In this document: piece after piece, positions 34,761 to 43,777 of the stretch
Layout of the letters: each line of letters opens with the position of its first letter
Position numbering within the stretch: position 1 is the first letter of the stretch
Assembly (NCBI RefSeq): GCF_029457495.1
Contig: NZ_CP120361.1
Coordinates: 1,628,001-1,692,000 of the forward strand
DNA from: Chelativorans sp. AA-79
Lineage (GTDB): Bacteria > Pseudomonadota > Alphaproteobacteria > Rhizobiales > Rhizobiaceae
DNA: 64,000 nucleotides
Direction: 5' to 3'
Made by a program: the position numbers and the translations under genes
Notes under the pieces: generated by a model
Database searches by the model: none
Seen by the model: only the letters and a program-made list of their open reading frames with translations
Told to the model about the DNA's origin: nothing

Positions 34761-35154
34761 GCACGGGCAAGGACAATGACAGCGGACGGCAATGTCGAAT
34801 TTGGGCACGAAGTGTGAGTCAGCCGCAAGGCCGTCGAACTCCGGCATTGCGGACGTTCCAAACCTTTGGACGAGCCGGTGCAGATCAGCAGGCGCTGTTG
34901 GAAGATCGATTGAGAGAAGCGTGGAGACAAGCTGATTTCGAGAGCTGAAAACTCAACATGGTCAAACACCATGGCGCTCATTTTGATCTGGTATGTAGCA
35001 GTTTAGGTTTGGTTGAACTCAGGACCAATGTCGCGTTTGGGCTGTTCGCGACTTCAATCCAACAGGTTGAACATCTGCAATCGCCAATTCTGCAGAACAG
35101 CTTCGCGCCTCCATGTCCGACCATTTTGATCAGTGAAACCCAAACGCTTATCGA
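34761..35154. other. intergenic stretch without recognisable genes
   Basis: About 390 bases between the decayed transporter and the MarR gene, noticeably more A/T-rich than the surroundings. No frame has recognisable content, and no repeat, tRNA or clear terminator was seen. It is probably degenerate DNA of the same decay zone. Confidence 0.5.
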
Positions 35155-35622
35155 TCAATCTCTTTCCGGTCGACGCAAAGGCGCGCGGCTGCTTTCGTTG
35201 CCGGCCTCAACCGCCTTACGTAATAGGCGCATGAACTCCACCGCTTCCGCTTCGTCCAGCCCGTCCAGCATCGCAGCCTGCGCCCTTTGCACGCTCGGCT
35301 CGACCGCATCGAGGAGGTCGCGTCCCTTCGGCGCGATCGTGAGAACGCGGGCGCGCCGATCCCTCGCGCTCACTTCGCGGGCGATCAGGCCTTTGGAGAC
35401 CAACCGCTCGACCACGCCCCCAATGGTCGCGCGGTCATAGGCGATCAACGCCGCCAGTGATGCCTGATCGAGCCCCGGACGCTCATCGATCGTCCGCAAC
35501 GCCGCATATTGCACCGGCGTCAGGTCACTGCCGACCGCGCCGAGTTCGCTCTGGAAGACGGCGACGGCAATCTGCTGAAAGCGCCGGATCATATGGCCGG
35601 GCATGTCTGCGAGATCGGACAT
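35155..35622 (-). CDS. MarR-family transcriptional regulator
   Basis: This 155-residue protein has the MarR winged helix: LTPVQYAALRTIDERPGLDQ, the recognition helix region YDRATIGGVVERLVSKGLI and the wing DRRARVLTIAPKGRDLL. MarR proteins bind palindromic operators as dimers and are often released by aromatic acids. It is transcribed divergently from the flavin hydroxylase gene and is probably its repressor, with the hydroxy-aromatic substrate as inducer. The C-terminal tail is Arg-rich. Assignment to the family is firm; the ligand is inferred. Confidence 0.93.
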   Translation of the reverse strand: MSDLADMPGHMIRRFQQIAVAVFQSELGAVGSDLTPVQYAALRTIDERPGLDQASLAALIAYDRATIGGVVERLVSKGLIAREVSARDRRARVLTIAPKGRDLLDAVEPSVQRAQAAMLDGLDEAEAVEFMRLLRKAVEAGNESSRAPLRRPERD

Positions 35623-35780
35623 CGGAAAGGCTCCTTCCAGAGCTCATTTGACACGTACGCTTATCATCAGCATACTTATTATATTCGAGATGGCGAGAGG
35701 AGATCGGACGCTATCCACTTTCGAGGCGGTGGAGGACAGCCGCCACTCTCCGACAGAACGTAGCAATTGGCAGGTATCTC
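35623..35780. promoter_or_regulatory. marR/mobA divergent promoter-operator
   Basis: This 158-base divergent gap has an A/T-rich core (35651-35690) with two similar half-sites, TACGCTTAT and ATACTTATT, about 15 bases apart. This is a plausible MarR-binding region. No exact palindrome is present. Confidence 0.4.
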
Positions 35781-37691
35781 ATGCAATTTCACCTCAATGG
35801 TTTCCGCACTGGGGATCCGTCTGTCAAGGTAGCCGCTGACCGATCCGCGCTGGTCAGGAATGCCGGGGGCGGAACCGAAGTCGACGTGCTGATCGTCGGC
35901 TGCGGACCGGCCGGTCTCACGCTCGCCGCCCAGCTTGCCGCCTTCTCCGACATCCGCACCATGATCGTCGACCAGAAGACGGGACCGCTGCGTCTCGGCC
36001 AGGCGGACGGCATCGCCTGCCGCACGATGGAGATGTTCCAGGCTTTCGGTTTCGCCGAGAAAGTGGAGAAGGAGGCCTATTGGGTGAACGAGACCACCTT
36101 CTGGAAACCTGATCCGGATCGCCCGGAGCATATCGCGCGGAGCGGCCGGATCCAGGACACCGAGGACGGCTTGTCGGAATTCCCCCATGTCATCCTCAAT
36201 CAGGCCCGCATCCACGATTTCTTTCTGGAGACCATGCGGAACGCGCCGTCACGGCTTGAGCCGACCTATGGCCGCCGGTTCCTTGATCTCACGGTTGACG
36301 AGAGTGCTGGCGATCATCCCGTCATCGTTCGCCTCTCACGGCTCGGCGACAGCCAGACGGATGCGGTGGAATCGGTGAAGGCCCGCTATGTGGTCGGCTG
36401 CGACGGCGCGCGCAGCGCCGTGCGCCAGTCTCTCGGCAAGCCACTGAAGGGCGACTCGGCCAATCAGGCCTGGGGCGTCATGGACGTTCTGGCGGTCTCC
36501 GACTTTCCCGATATCCGCTTCAAGGCCGCCATCCACTCCGCCAATGAAGGCAGCGTCCTGATCATCCCGCGCGAAGGCGGCTATCTCGTTCGCCTCTATA
36601 TCGAACTCGACAAGCTCAATGAGAACGAGCGCGTGACGAGCCGCAACATCACGGCGGAACAGCTGATCGCCGCCGCGCAACGCATTCTCCATCCCTATAC
36701 GCTGGACGTGAAGGAGATCGCCTGGTGGTCGGTCTACGAGATCGGCCAGCGCCTGTGCGATCGTTTCGATGACGCGGTCGAAGGATCAGGCAAGCCGCCC
36801 CGGGTGTTCATCGCGGGGGACGCCTGCCACACCCATAGCCCGAAAGCGGGCCAGGGCATGAATGTCTCCATGCAGGACAGCTTCAATCTCGGCTGGAAGC
36901 TTGCCAGCGTTATCCACGGGCTGGCCGACGAGCGTATCCTCGCCACCTATTCGGAGGAGCGGCAGGCGGTCGCCATGGAGCTTATCGATTTCGACCGCGA
37001 ATTTGCCAAGATGTTCAGCGCCCGCCCGAAGACCAAAGAGGGCGACGAGGAGGGCATCGACCCGGCCGAGTTCCAGCGCTACTTCGTCAAGCAGGGCCGG
37101 TTCACGGCGGGTACGGCGACCTGCTACGCACCGTCTCTGTTGACCGGCAGCACCACGCACCAGGATCTCGCGCAGGGCTTCGGCGTCGGTACACGCTTTC
37201 ACTCGGCGCCGGTCATCCGTTATGCGGATGCCAAGCCGGTCGAACTCGGCCACACCGTCGATGCGGATGGTCGCTTTCGGCTGTTCGCATTCGAGGGGAC
37301 GGGTGAACGCGAAGCCATTCGGCAATTGTGCGACTATCTGGCGAATGATGCGGCCTCGCCGGTCCTGCGCTATACGCCACAGGGCGCCGACATCGATTCC
37401 GTCATCGACCTGCGCGCGGTTTTCCAGAGCGGGCACCGTGAGCTGGAACGCGACAGGCTTCATCCGCTGCTCCTGCCGCAAAAGGGGCGCTACGGCCTGA
37501 TCGACCATGAAAAGGTGTTTTGTCGCGACCTCAAAAGGGGCCGGGATATCTTCGACCTGCGCCGCATCGACCGAAAGCGCGGCTGCCTCGTCGTCGTCCG
37601 TCCAGACCAGTACATCGCCCAGGTCCTGCCGCTCGACGCCTTTGACGCGCTGGCCGCCTATTTCGATGGTTTTCTGGTCGCGCGGGGCTGA
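35781..37691 (+). CDS. mobA: 3-hydroxybenzoate 4-monooxygenase-like flavoprotein (MobA type)
   Basis: This 636-residue protein starts MQFHLNGFRTGDP. It is a class A flavoprotein hydroxylase of the phenol hydroxylase/MobA branch: FAD-binding GCGPAGLTLAAQL near residue 40, the middle motif VGCDGARSAVRQSLG, the flavin ribitol-binding FIAGDACHTHSPKAGQGMN, and a C-terminal thioredoxin-like domain (RPDQYIAQVLPLD). Length and N-terminus resemble MobA, which turns 3-hydroxybenzoate into protocatechuate using NADPH and oxygen. The exact substrate cannot be read from sequence; a phenol or other 3-hydroxy-aromatic acid is possible. A divergent MarR gene and a downstream aldehyde dehydrogenase and decarboxylase support a peripheral aromatic pathway. 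Confidence 0.85.
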   Translation: MQFHLNGFRTGDPSVKVAADRSALVRNAGGGTEVDVLIVGCGPAGLTLAAQLAAFSDIRTMIVDQKTGPLRLGQADGIACRTMEMFQAFGFAEKVEKEAYWVNETTFWKPDPDRPEHIARSGRIQDTEDGLSEFPHVILNQARIHDFFLETMRNAPSRLEPTYGRRFLDLTVDESAGDHPVIVRLSRLGDSQTDAVESVKARYVVGCDGARSAVRQSLGKPLKGDSANQAWGVMDVLAVSDFPDIRFKAAIHSANEGSVLIIPREGGYLVRLYIELDKLNENERVTSRNITAEQLIAAAQRILHPYTLDVKEIAWWSVYEIGQRLCDRFDDAVEGSGKPPRVFIAGDACHTHSPKAGQGMNVSMQDSFNLGWKLASVIHGLADERILATYSEERQAVAMELIDFDREFAKMFSARPKTKEGDEEGIDPAEFQRYFVKQGRFTAGTATCYAPSLLTGSTTHQDLAQGFGVGTRFHSAPVIRYADAKPVELGHTVDADGRFRLFAFEGTGEREAIRQLCDYLANDAASPVLRYTPQGADIDSVIDLRAVFQSGHRELERDRLHPLLLPQKGRYGLIDHEKVFCRDLKRGRDIFDLRRIDRKRGCLVVVRPDQYIAQVLPLDAFDALAAYFDGFLVARG

Positions 37692-37699
37692 CGGCCGGC

Positions 37700-37745
37700 A
37701 GATGTATAGCGTCGGCACTATATAGCAGGCCAAAAACATATATTT
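37700..37745. promoter_or_regulatory. candidate LysR-controlled promoter upstream of the aldehyde dehydrogenase
   Basis: TATAGC-gtcggcacta-TATAGC followed by ATATAT lies about 60-95 bases before the ATG. A very similar TATAGT-N11-TATAGC pair is in the LysR/aldolase divergent gap at 41925-41975. The shared spacing of about one and a half helical turns suggests a common LysR-type binding site. Confidence 0.4.
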
Positions 37746-37798
37746 GACTAGAGGTTGGTGGCGCGAGAATGCTCGGCCGCCATCATGGGAGAGAGACA

Positions 37799-39253
37799 AT
37801 GGAGCGCATCACCCAATCGGAACGGATGCTGATCGGCGGCGAACTCGTCGAGAGCTCGAGCGGCGAGTGGTCAATCTCAGTCAATCCGGCGAACGAGGCG
37901 CCGATCGGGCGCGTGCCCGCAGCGACGGCCGAAGATGTGGAGCGTGCCGTCGTGGCTGCCGAAACGGCCTGGCCGGGCTGGGCTGCGCGGACGCCCATGG
38001 AGCGCGCCGGCATCATGAACGTCTTCGCCGATGCCATCGCCGCGCGCGCCGACGAGATCCTGAAGGTCGAGGTCACCGATACCGGCAACACGATCCGGCC
38101 GATGCGCATGATTGACGTGCCGACGGCAGTGGAATCACTGCGCTACTATGCTGGGCTGGCGCCGGATCTGCGCGGCGAGACCATTCCCGCAACACGCGAC
38201 CACATCCACATGACGCTGCACGAACCCTACGGCGTGGTCGCGCGTATCGCGCCCTTCAACCACCCGGTCATGTTCGCGGTGGCTCGCACGGCGGCTGCGC
38301 TCGCCGCAGGCAATGCCGTTATCGTCAAGCCGCCGGAAACCTCCCCGCTCTCGGCGATGATCCTCGCGGAGATCGCGCGCGATGCGCTACCCCCGGGCGT
38401 CTTCAATATCGTGACCGGCGATGGGCCGAATGTCGGCGACGCGATCGTGCGCCACCCGCGCGTCAAGCGCATTGCCTTCATAGGCTCTCCGACGACCGGC
38501 CGCGCCATCCAGCGCGCGGCTGCCGAGGTCACGGTGAAGAACATCACGCTCGAACTCGGCGGCAAGAACCCGATGATCGTTTTCCCGGATTGTGATCCGG
38601 AGAAGGTGGCGGAAGCGGCGGTCGCCGGCATGAACTTCTCCTGGCAGGGCCAGAGCTGCGGTTCGCTGAGCCGCCTGCTCCTGCACGAGGACGTGCATGA
38701 CCGCGTTCTCGAGGCGGTCGCCGACCGCGTCGCTGCGCTTAGGTTGGGAGATCCGTTGAGCGACGACACCGATGTCGGCCCGGTCAATTCCGAAAACCAC
38801 ATGCGGCGTATCCTTGAGCATTGCGCGGCAGCCGATCAGGACGGCGCACGGCGCGTTGTCGGCGGCGGACGGCCGGCAGGTGCCGAGTTCGAGAAGGGCT
38901 ACTGGGTCCAGCCGACGATCTATGCCGATGTGACACCGGAGCTCAGGCTCTGGCAGAACGAAGTTTTCGGCCCGGTGCTGGCGGTCGGACGCTGGAAGGA
39001 TTTCGACCAGGCGGTGGAAATGGCCAATTCCACCGAATACGGCCTGACGGCGGCGATCTGGACCAACGATATCAAGAATGCGCTGAAGATGGCGCGAAGG
39101 GTGCGCTCCGGGCACCTGTGGATCAATGGCTCCAGCATGCACTTTCTCGGCGTGCCCTTCGGTGGCATGAAGACCAGCGGCGTCGGCCGCGAGGAAGGCC
39201 GCGAGGAACTCTACAGCTACACTGAAACCAAAACCATTAACATCATGCTGTGA
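37799..39253 (+). CDS. NAD(P)-dependent aldehyde dehydrogenase, aromatic-type
   Basis: This 484-residue protein is a standard ALDH-superfamily enzyme: a PFNHPVMF segment, the nucleotide-binding VKPPETSPLSA and GSPTTGRAI, the general base in LELGGKNP, the catalytic Cys in WQGQSCGSLSR, and the C-terminal FGGMKTSGVGREEG. It oxidises an aldehyde to an acid. With a benzoylformate-decarboxylase-like enzyme 12 bases downstream and a hydroxybenzoate hydroxylase upstream, the likely substrate is a (hydroxy)benzaldehyde. ATG 37799 has GGGAGAGAG upstream; an earlier in-frame start adds ten residues without a ribosome site. Substrate assignment is inference. Confidence 0.9.
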   Translation: MERITQSERMLIGGELVESSSGEWSISVNPANEAPIGRVPAATAEDVERAVVAAETAWPGWAARTPMERAGIMNVFADAIAARADEILKVEVTDTGNTIRPMRMIDVPTAVESLRYYAGLAPDLRGETIPATRDHIHMTLHEPYGVVARIAPFNHPVMFAVARTAAALAAGNAVIVKPPETSPLSAMILAEIARDALPPGVFNIVTGDGPNVGDAIVRHPRVKRIAFIGSPTTGRAIQRAAAEVTVKNITLELGGKNPMIVFPDCDPEKVAEAAVAGMNFSWQGQSCGSLSRLLLHEDVHDRVLEAVADRVAALRLGDPLSDDTDVGPVNSENHMRRILEHCAAADQDGARRVVGGGRPAGAEFEKGYWVQPTIYADVTPELRLWQNEVFGPVLAVGRWKDFDQAVEMANSTEYGLTAAIWTNDIKNALKMARRVRSGHLWINGSSMHFLGVPFGGMKTSGVGREEGREELYSYTETKTINIML

Positions 39254-39265
39254 CGGGGGCCGACC

Positions 39266-41008
39266 ATGACGGACAAAACGCACAATCAGGCGCCCGAATG
39301 GGGATCCGATGTGGTCGCGCAGACGCTGCGCGATCTCGATCTTCGCTATGTCGCGCTCAATCCCGGCGCCAGCTATCGCGGCATCCACGACAGCTTGGTC
39401 AACTTCACCGGCAACGATCCGGAGATCCTGCTCTGCGTCCATGAGGAAGCGGCCGTTGCCATTGCCCATGGCTGGGCGAAGGTCACCGGCCGGCCAATGA
39501 CGGTGGCGCTCCACTCCAATGTCGGGCTGATGCACGGCTCGATGGGTATCTTCAACGCCTTCTGCGACCGTGTTCCGATGGTCGTCATTGGTGCGACGGG
39601 ACCGGTCGACGCGGCCAGGCGCCGGCCGTGGATCGAGTGGATCCACACCGCGCAGGACCAAGGCGCACTGGTGCGAGACTTCATCAAGTGGGACGACCAG
39701 CCGGGCAGCATCGCGGCTGCACGGGACGCACTCATCCAGGGCACCGCGATTGCCGCCACCGCACCGCGCGGGCCGGTCTATATCAATATCGATGCTGCGC
39801 TTCAGGAAGAGAAAGTAACACGGCCGCTCGCCGATCCGGATATCGCGCGGCGCGGACCGCCCGCTGCGGCGGCCCCTGCCGCCGATCTGGTGGACCGGGC
39901 TGCCGCTATCCTCAAGGCGGGCTTGAATATCGTCTTCATGATGGGGCGCATGTCGCGCGACCTGGACGACTGGAACCGGCGCATTGCGCTCGCCGAACAT
40001 CTCGGCGCGCGCGTGATCGCCGACTTCAAGACGGGCTCGACCTTCCCGACGAACCACAAGCTGACTGTCGGCCACGCCGGCTATTTCCCGGATCCGGACG
40101 CCAAGGCGGCGCTCGCCGAAGCCGATGTCATCGTCAATTTCGACTGGCTGGATTTCGGCGGAACGTTGCGCTCGGTCTTCCCGAACCGCGCCGTCCCCGC
40201 GAAGATCGTTTCCGCCTCGCTCGACAGTTTTGCTCATCGCGGCTGGTCGAAGGATGGCGGTGCGCATTATCCGGCCGACGTCTCTTTTCTTAACGAGCCC
40301 GACCAGGTGGTCCACGCGCTCGCTCACGCGCTGGAGGCGAGGGAAGCCACAAATCCAGGCCTGCCCCCGCTCGGCGCCCTTCCCGAAGGCGAGACACTGA
40401 CACCGCAGGACATTGCGCTTCTGCTCCGTTCAAAGCTCGATGCAGCGCAGCCCTGCCTGATCCGCGGTCCCTTGAGCTGGACCGGCGCCGACTGGCCGGT
40501 CGACCATCCGCTCGGCGCGCTTGGCTACGATGGCGGCGGCGGTATCGGTTCGGGTTCCGGCATGGCCGTAGGCGCGGCACTCGCGCTTCGCGACACGGGC
40601 AGCGACCGGCTGCCGCTCGCGGTTCTCGGCGACGGCGACTTTCTGATGAACGCCTCGGCACTCTGGACCGGTATCAACAAGCAGGTGCCGCTGCTCGTCG
40701 TCGTCCTCAACAACCGCTCCTTTTACAATGACGAGGTGCATCAGGAAACGGTCGCCAAGGATCGCGACCGGCCGGTGGAAAACAAGCATGTCGGCATCGT
40801 CATGAACGGGCCGGACATCGACGTCAGTTCGGTGGCGCGCGGATTCGGCGCCTGGAGCCCGGGGCTGATCAAGGGGGCGGACGCGCTCGTTTCAGCCATG
40901 GAGGAGGCGTTGTCCGTCGTCAAGAATGGCGGTACGGCGGTTCTGGAGGTGGATACCGCGAAGGGCTACGCACCTTCCATGGCCAACGCGCTGCGCGCCG
41001 GCTCCTGA
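39266..41008 (+). CDS. ThDP-dependent decarboxylase-like enzyme
   Basis: This 580-residue protein belongs to the acetolactate synthase/benzoylformate decarboxylase superfamily: the cofactor-activating Glu in CVHEEAAVAIAHGWAK, the NPGASYRGIH start, a middle Rossmann domain, and the diphosphate/Mg motif GDGDFLMN closed by LNNRSFYND. Enzymes of this kind decarboxylate 2-keto acids or join two carbonyls. The aldehyde dehydrogenase immediately before it would oxidise the aldehyde formed by decarboxylation of an aryl 2-keto acid. The last 43 bases overlap the end of the convergent LysR gene. The exact reaction cannot be fixed from the sequence. Confidence 0.87.
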   Translation: MTDKTHNQAPEWGSDVVAQTLRDLDLRYVALNPGASYRGIHDSLVNFTGNDPEILLCVHEEAAVAIAHGWAKVTGRPMTVALHSNVGLMHGSMGIFNAFCDRVPMVVIGATGPVDAARRRPWIEWIHTAQDQGALVRDFIKWDDQPGSIAAARDALIQGTAIAATAPRGPVYINIDAALQEEKVTRPLADPDIARRGPPAAAAPAADLVDRAAAILKAGLNIVFMMGRMSRDLDDWNRRIALAEHLGARVIADFKTGSTFPTNHKLTVGHAGYFPDPDAKAALAEADVIVNFDWLDFGGTLRSVFPNRAVPAKIVSASLDSFAHRGWSKDGGAHYPADVSFLNEPDQVVHALAHALEAREATNPGLPPLGALPEGETLTPQDIALLLRSKLDAAQPCLIRGPLSWTGADWPVDHPLGALGYDGGGGIGSGSGMAVGAALALRDTGSDRLPLAVLGDGDFLMNASALWTGINKQVPLLVVVLNNRSFYNDEVHQETVAKDRDRPVENKHVGIVMNGPDIDVSSVARGFGAWSPGLIKGADALVSAMEEALSVVKNGGTAVLEVDTAKGYAPSMANALRAGS

Positions 41009-41919
41009 TCGTTGAGGCCGCGTGAAAGCGCGTCCATCAGGGACAGCTGGAAATGCGAGAGCTGCTTGCCCCGGCGCCGTACGAGGTAGACCGGGACCTG
41101 CAGTTCCATTCCCGGCGTGGACAGGATCCGGAGCTTGCCCGAGGCGAGTTCGTCGCGCACCGACGAGCGGAACAGAAAGGCCGCGCCCGCCCCGGCACGC
41201 ACCGCCTGCTTGATCGATTCCGCGTGGCCGAACTCCATCGCGATATGGTGGCGCTGCACGCCATAGGCCGCCAGACAGTGCTCCTCAATCTCCCGCCGCG
41301 GCGTGCCCGACTGAGCGGTGATGAAAGGCACGTCCGCGAGTGCCGCCTTGTCCAAGCTGTCGCCGACGATCCCGGAATTGTCGGACGCGACGAGGATCAG
41401 CCGCTCGTCCATGATCTTGTCGATCTCTAGGCCTGTCGTCACATGGCGGGGATCGAGAATGGTGAAGGCGAAGTCGCAGTCGCCTATATGGACCGCGTCG
41501 GTGACCGAACCGGGCGTGGCGATGCGCACCGAGATCTCGCCCTTCGGGTAGATGGTGTGGAAATGCGATATCAATCCGGGCAGCACGTATGAACCGATGG
41601 TCATCGAGGCGCCAACCGTCGCCTTGCCGACGAAGCCACGCTGGAATTCCGCCATCTCGCGTTCCATCTCGCGGGTGCGACTGACCATCTCGCGCGCCCA
41701 GTTGTATACGCGTTGCCCTTCCTCCGTAAGCGTCACCTTGCGCCCCGCGCGCCCGGTCAATGGCGCGCCAAACTTGTCGGAAAGCGCCTTTACATGGGCC
41801 GACACGACCGGCTGCGCGATGCCAAGCCGCTCCGCAGCGCGCGAGAAGCTGCCGAGTTCGACGACGAGGCAGAACACCTCCAGCTTGTGGATGGATATCT
41901 GCGAGACGAGTGAGCGCAT
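40966..41919 (-). CDS. LysR-family transcriptional regulator
   Basis: This 317-residue protein has an N-terminal winged helix (HKLEVFCLVVELGSFSRAAERL, QPVVSAHVKALSDKFG) and a C-terminal effector domain opening GKATVGASMTIGSY. Its 3' end overlaps the decarboxylase gene. It diverges from the class II aldolase gene, and similar TATAG-type repeats stand in its own promoter gap and before the aldehyde dehydrogenase. It is therefore the likely activator of both parts of this catabolic block. The ligand is presumably a pathway intermediate, which is inferred from position. Confidence 0.92.
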   Translation of the reverse strand: MRSLVSQISIHKLEVFCLVVELGSFSRAAERLGIAQPVVSAHVKALSDKFGAPLTGRAGRKVTLTEEGQRVYNWAREMVSRTREMEREMAEFQRGFVGKATVGASMTIGSYVLPGLISHFHTIYPKGEISVRIATPGSVTDAVHIGDCDFAFTILDPRHVTTGLEIDKIMDERLILVASDNSGIVGDSLDKAALADVPFITAQSGTPRREIEEHCLAAYGVQRHHIAMEFGHAESIKQAVRAGAGAAFLFRSSVRDELASGKLRILSTPGMELQVPVYLVRRRGKQLSHFQLSLMDALSRGLNDQEPARSALAMEGA

Positions 41920-41924
41920 GAATA

Positions 41925-41975
41925 GCCTTTATGCTATATCAAGGTGCAAACTATATATTAGCCGCAAGGGGGGGC
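41925..41975. promoter_or_regulatory. candidate LysR-binding region in the lysR/aldolase divergent promoter
   Basis: On the - strand the sequence reads TATAGT-ttgcaccttga-TATAGC within an A/T-rich block, surrounded by short symmetrical ATAT elements. The site lies between the two divergent starts, the usual place for LysR autoregulation plus activation of the neighbouring gene. It resembles the element at 37700-37745. Confidence 0.45.
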
Positions 41976-42013
41976 GCAAGCTAAGCTCCATCCAGTAATG
42001 GAGGAGCATTCGT

Positions 42014-42760
42014 ATGCTGGACAAGGCTTCACGCCATAACGACGACGTCATTCGCGAGGCCACACTGACCGAACTGGTCATGGCCAATCGTATTCTCGCG
42101 CGCGAGGACGTCATTGACGATTTCGGCCATATCAGTGTGCGCAACCCGCTCAATCCCGACACCTATTTCCTGTCACGCTCGCGCAGCCCCGCCGTGGTCA
42201 CACGCGGCGATATCATGGAATTCACGCTGGACGGGGACCTCATCGGAGAGGATCACCGCCGGCCCTACGCCGAACGCCACATCCACGGCGCGATTTACAA
42301 GGACCGGCCCGACGTCAACGCGGTGACGCATCATCACGCCCGTTCGGTCCTGCCCTTCACCATGGTGGACGTACCGCTCAGGCCGATGTTCCACATGGCC
42401 TCCGTCATCGGCAAGGACATCAATATCTGGGACAGCCAGGACGAGTTCGGCGACACCAACATGCTGGTCGACAGCATGGAGATGGGTCACTCACTTTCGC
42501 GTGCCCTCGGCGACAACAGGGTAGCGCTCTTGCGCGGTCACGGCTGCATTTGCGCTGCAGCTGACATCCGTTCCGTCATCATGATCTCGATCGCCCTCAA
42601 GGACAATGCCGCGCTCATTCGCGAGACGCGCCAGCTTGGCGAGGTCACCTATCTGACCGACGGTGAAATCGATATGGCAAGCCGCATGCTGCTCAGCGAA
42701 ATGCCGCTGGCGCGCGCTTGGGATTATTGGGTGGGGCGGGCCGGCTTCAACGGCCTCTAA
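42014..42760 (+). CDS. class II aldolase/adducin-family protein
   Basis: This 248-residue protein is typical of zinc-dependent class II aldolases such as fuculose-phosphate aldolase: an N-terminal ILAREDVIDDFGHISVRNP, the active-site YAERHIHGAIYKDRPDVNAV with HHHARSVLPF supplying zinc-binding His residues, and a later LRGHGCICAAADI with another His. The family also includes decarboxylases acting on carboxylated hydroxy-acids. In this operon, before a TRAP transporter, it probably acts on the imported acid or a ring-cleavage product. Ribosome site GGAGGAGC is visible before the ATG. Exact substrate unknown. Confidence 0.88.
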   Translation: MLDKASRHNDDVIREATLTELVMANRILAREDVIDDFGHISVRNPLNPDTYFLSRSRSPAVVTRGDIMEFTLDGDLIGEDHRRPYAERHIHGAIYKDRPDVNAVTHHHARSVLPFTMVDVPLRPMFHMASVIGKDINIWDSQDEFGDTNMLVDSMEMGHSLSRALGDNRVALLRGHGCICAAADIRSVIMISIALKDNAALIRETRQLGEVTYLTDGEIDMASRMLLSEMPLARAWDYWVGRAGFNGL

Positions 42761-42819
42761 GGCCATATTGCCGGGCAGGCAGGCGCCGGCCGGATTCGAA
42801 AATCAAGGAGGAGAAAAAC

Positions 42820-43773
42820 ATGCACAAGTCTTTCGCGGGCGGTTTCGCCCTTGCTGCCGCTCTTGTTTTCACGGGTACGGCCAGTGCCCAGTCGCTGGGG
42901 ATCGGCGCCGGAACGCAGGGATCGCAGAATTATGCGGTCAATGCGGGCTTCGCGCAGTTCCTGTCCAACGAACTCGGCTTCGACGTTCGCGTGCAGGCCT
43001 ACGGCGGTTCGGGCCAATCCATGCCACTCATCGATGCCGGCCGCCTCGATCTCCAGCTCGTTCCGAGCCCTGACATGGCTGCTGCCGTTCGCGGCGAGGA
43101 GCCGTTCGAGGGACGGCCGCTGCGGAACCTGCGCGCCGCCGCCTCTTTGAGTTCGTCGGCCTACGGCTTCATGGTCCGCGCCGATTCCGGTCATACCAAG
43201 GTCTCCGATGTGGAAGGCCTGACCATCACCTATGGTTATACGGCTCAGCCGACGCTGCGCTATCAGGTGGACGGCATCCTCGCCGCTGGGGGCCTGTCGA
43301 TCGACGATATGGGCGTCGACAATGTCCCCTCCGTGCCGAACGGCGTCGATGACTTCATTTCCGGCAATGCCGATGTCGCCTTCTTCGCGCTTCAGGGCGG
43401 CAAGACCCGCGAGGCCGACGCCGCGGTCGGAATCCGCTGGCTGGCGGTGGAAGACACGCCCGAGGCCGAAGCGGCGATGCAGGAATTCGTACCGACCTCC
43501 TACATCAAGGTCGTCCCGGCCGGCTCCGCGCCGGGCGTCGAGGAAGACACGCCGATGATGGGTTACGACTACGTCCTGACGGTCGGTGCTCACGTACCCG
43601 ATGAGACGGTGCGCCAAATCCTTGAGCTCGTTCACGACAATCCGGACAAGGTGCGCAACATCCTCAACACGTTTGCCGAGTTCTCTCCGGAGGCAATGGC
43701 GCCGGAGATGAACGGCATCGAATATCATCCTGCCGCTTCCGCCTACTACGAAGAAATTGGCCTGACGGACTGA
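42820..43773 (+). CDS. TAXI-family TRAP transporter solute-binding protein
   Basis: This 317-residue protein has a signal peptide (SFAGGFALAAALVFTGTASA). The mature start resembles the TAXI family (LGIGAGTQGSQNYAVNAGFA) and a GRLDLQLVPSPDMAAAV segment follows. It binds a small organic acid in the periplasm and delivers it to the fused TRAP permease encoded four bases downstream. ATG 42820 has a strong AAGGAGGAG upstream; longer frames overlap the aldolase. TAXI proteins often bind dicarboxylates or glutamate, but the ligand cannot be deduced here. An aromatic or hydroxy-acid is suggested by the neighbours. Confidence 0.92.
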   Translation: MHKSFAGGFALAAALVFTGTASAQSLGIGAGTQGSQNYAVNAGFAQFLSNELGFDVRVQAYGGSGQSMPLIDAGRLDLQLVPSPDMAAAVRGEEPFEGRPLRNLRAAASLSSSAYGFMVRADSGHTKVSDVEGLTITYGYTAQPTLRYQVDGILAAGGLSIDDMGVDNVPSVPNGVDDFISGNADVAFFALQGGKTREADAAVGIRWLAVEDTPEAEAAMQEFVPTSYIKVVPAGSAPGVEEDTPMMGYDYVLTVGAHVPDETVRQILELVHDNPDKVRNILNTFAEFSPEAMAPEMNGIEYHPAASAYYEEIGLTD

Positions 43774-43777
43774 GGCA

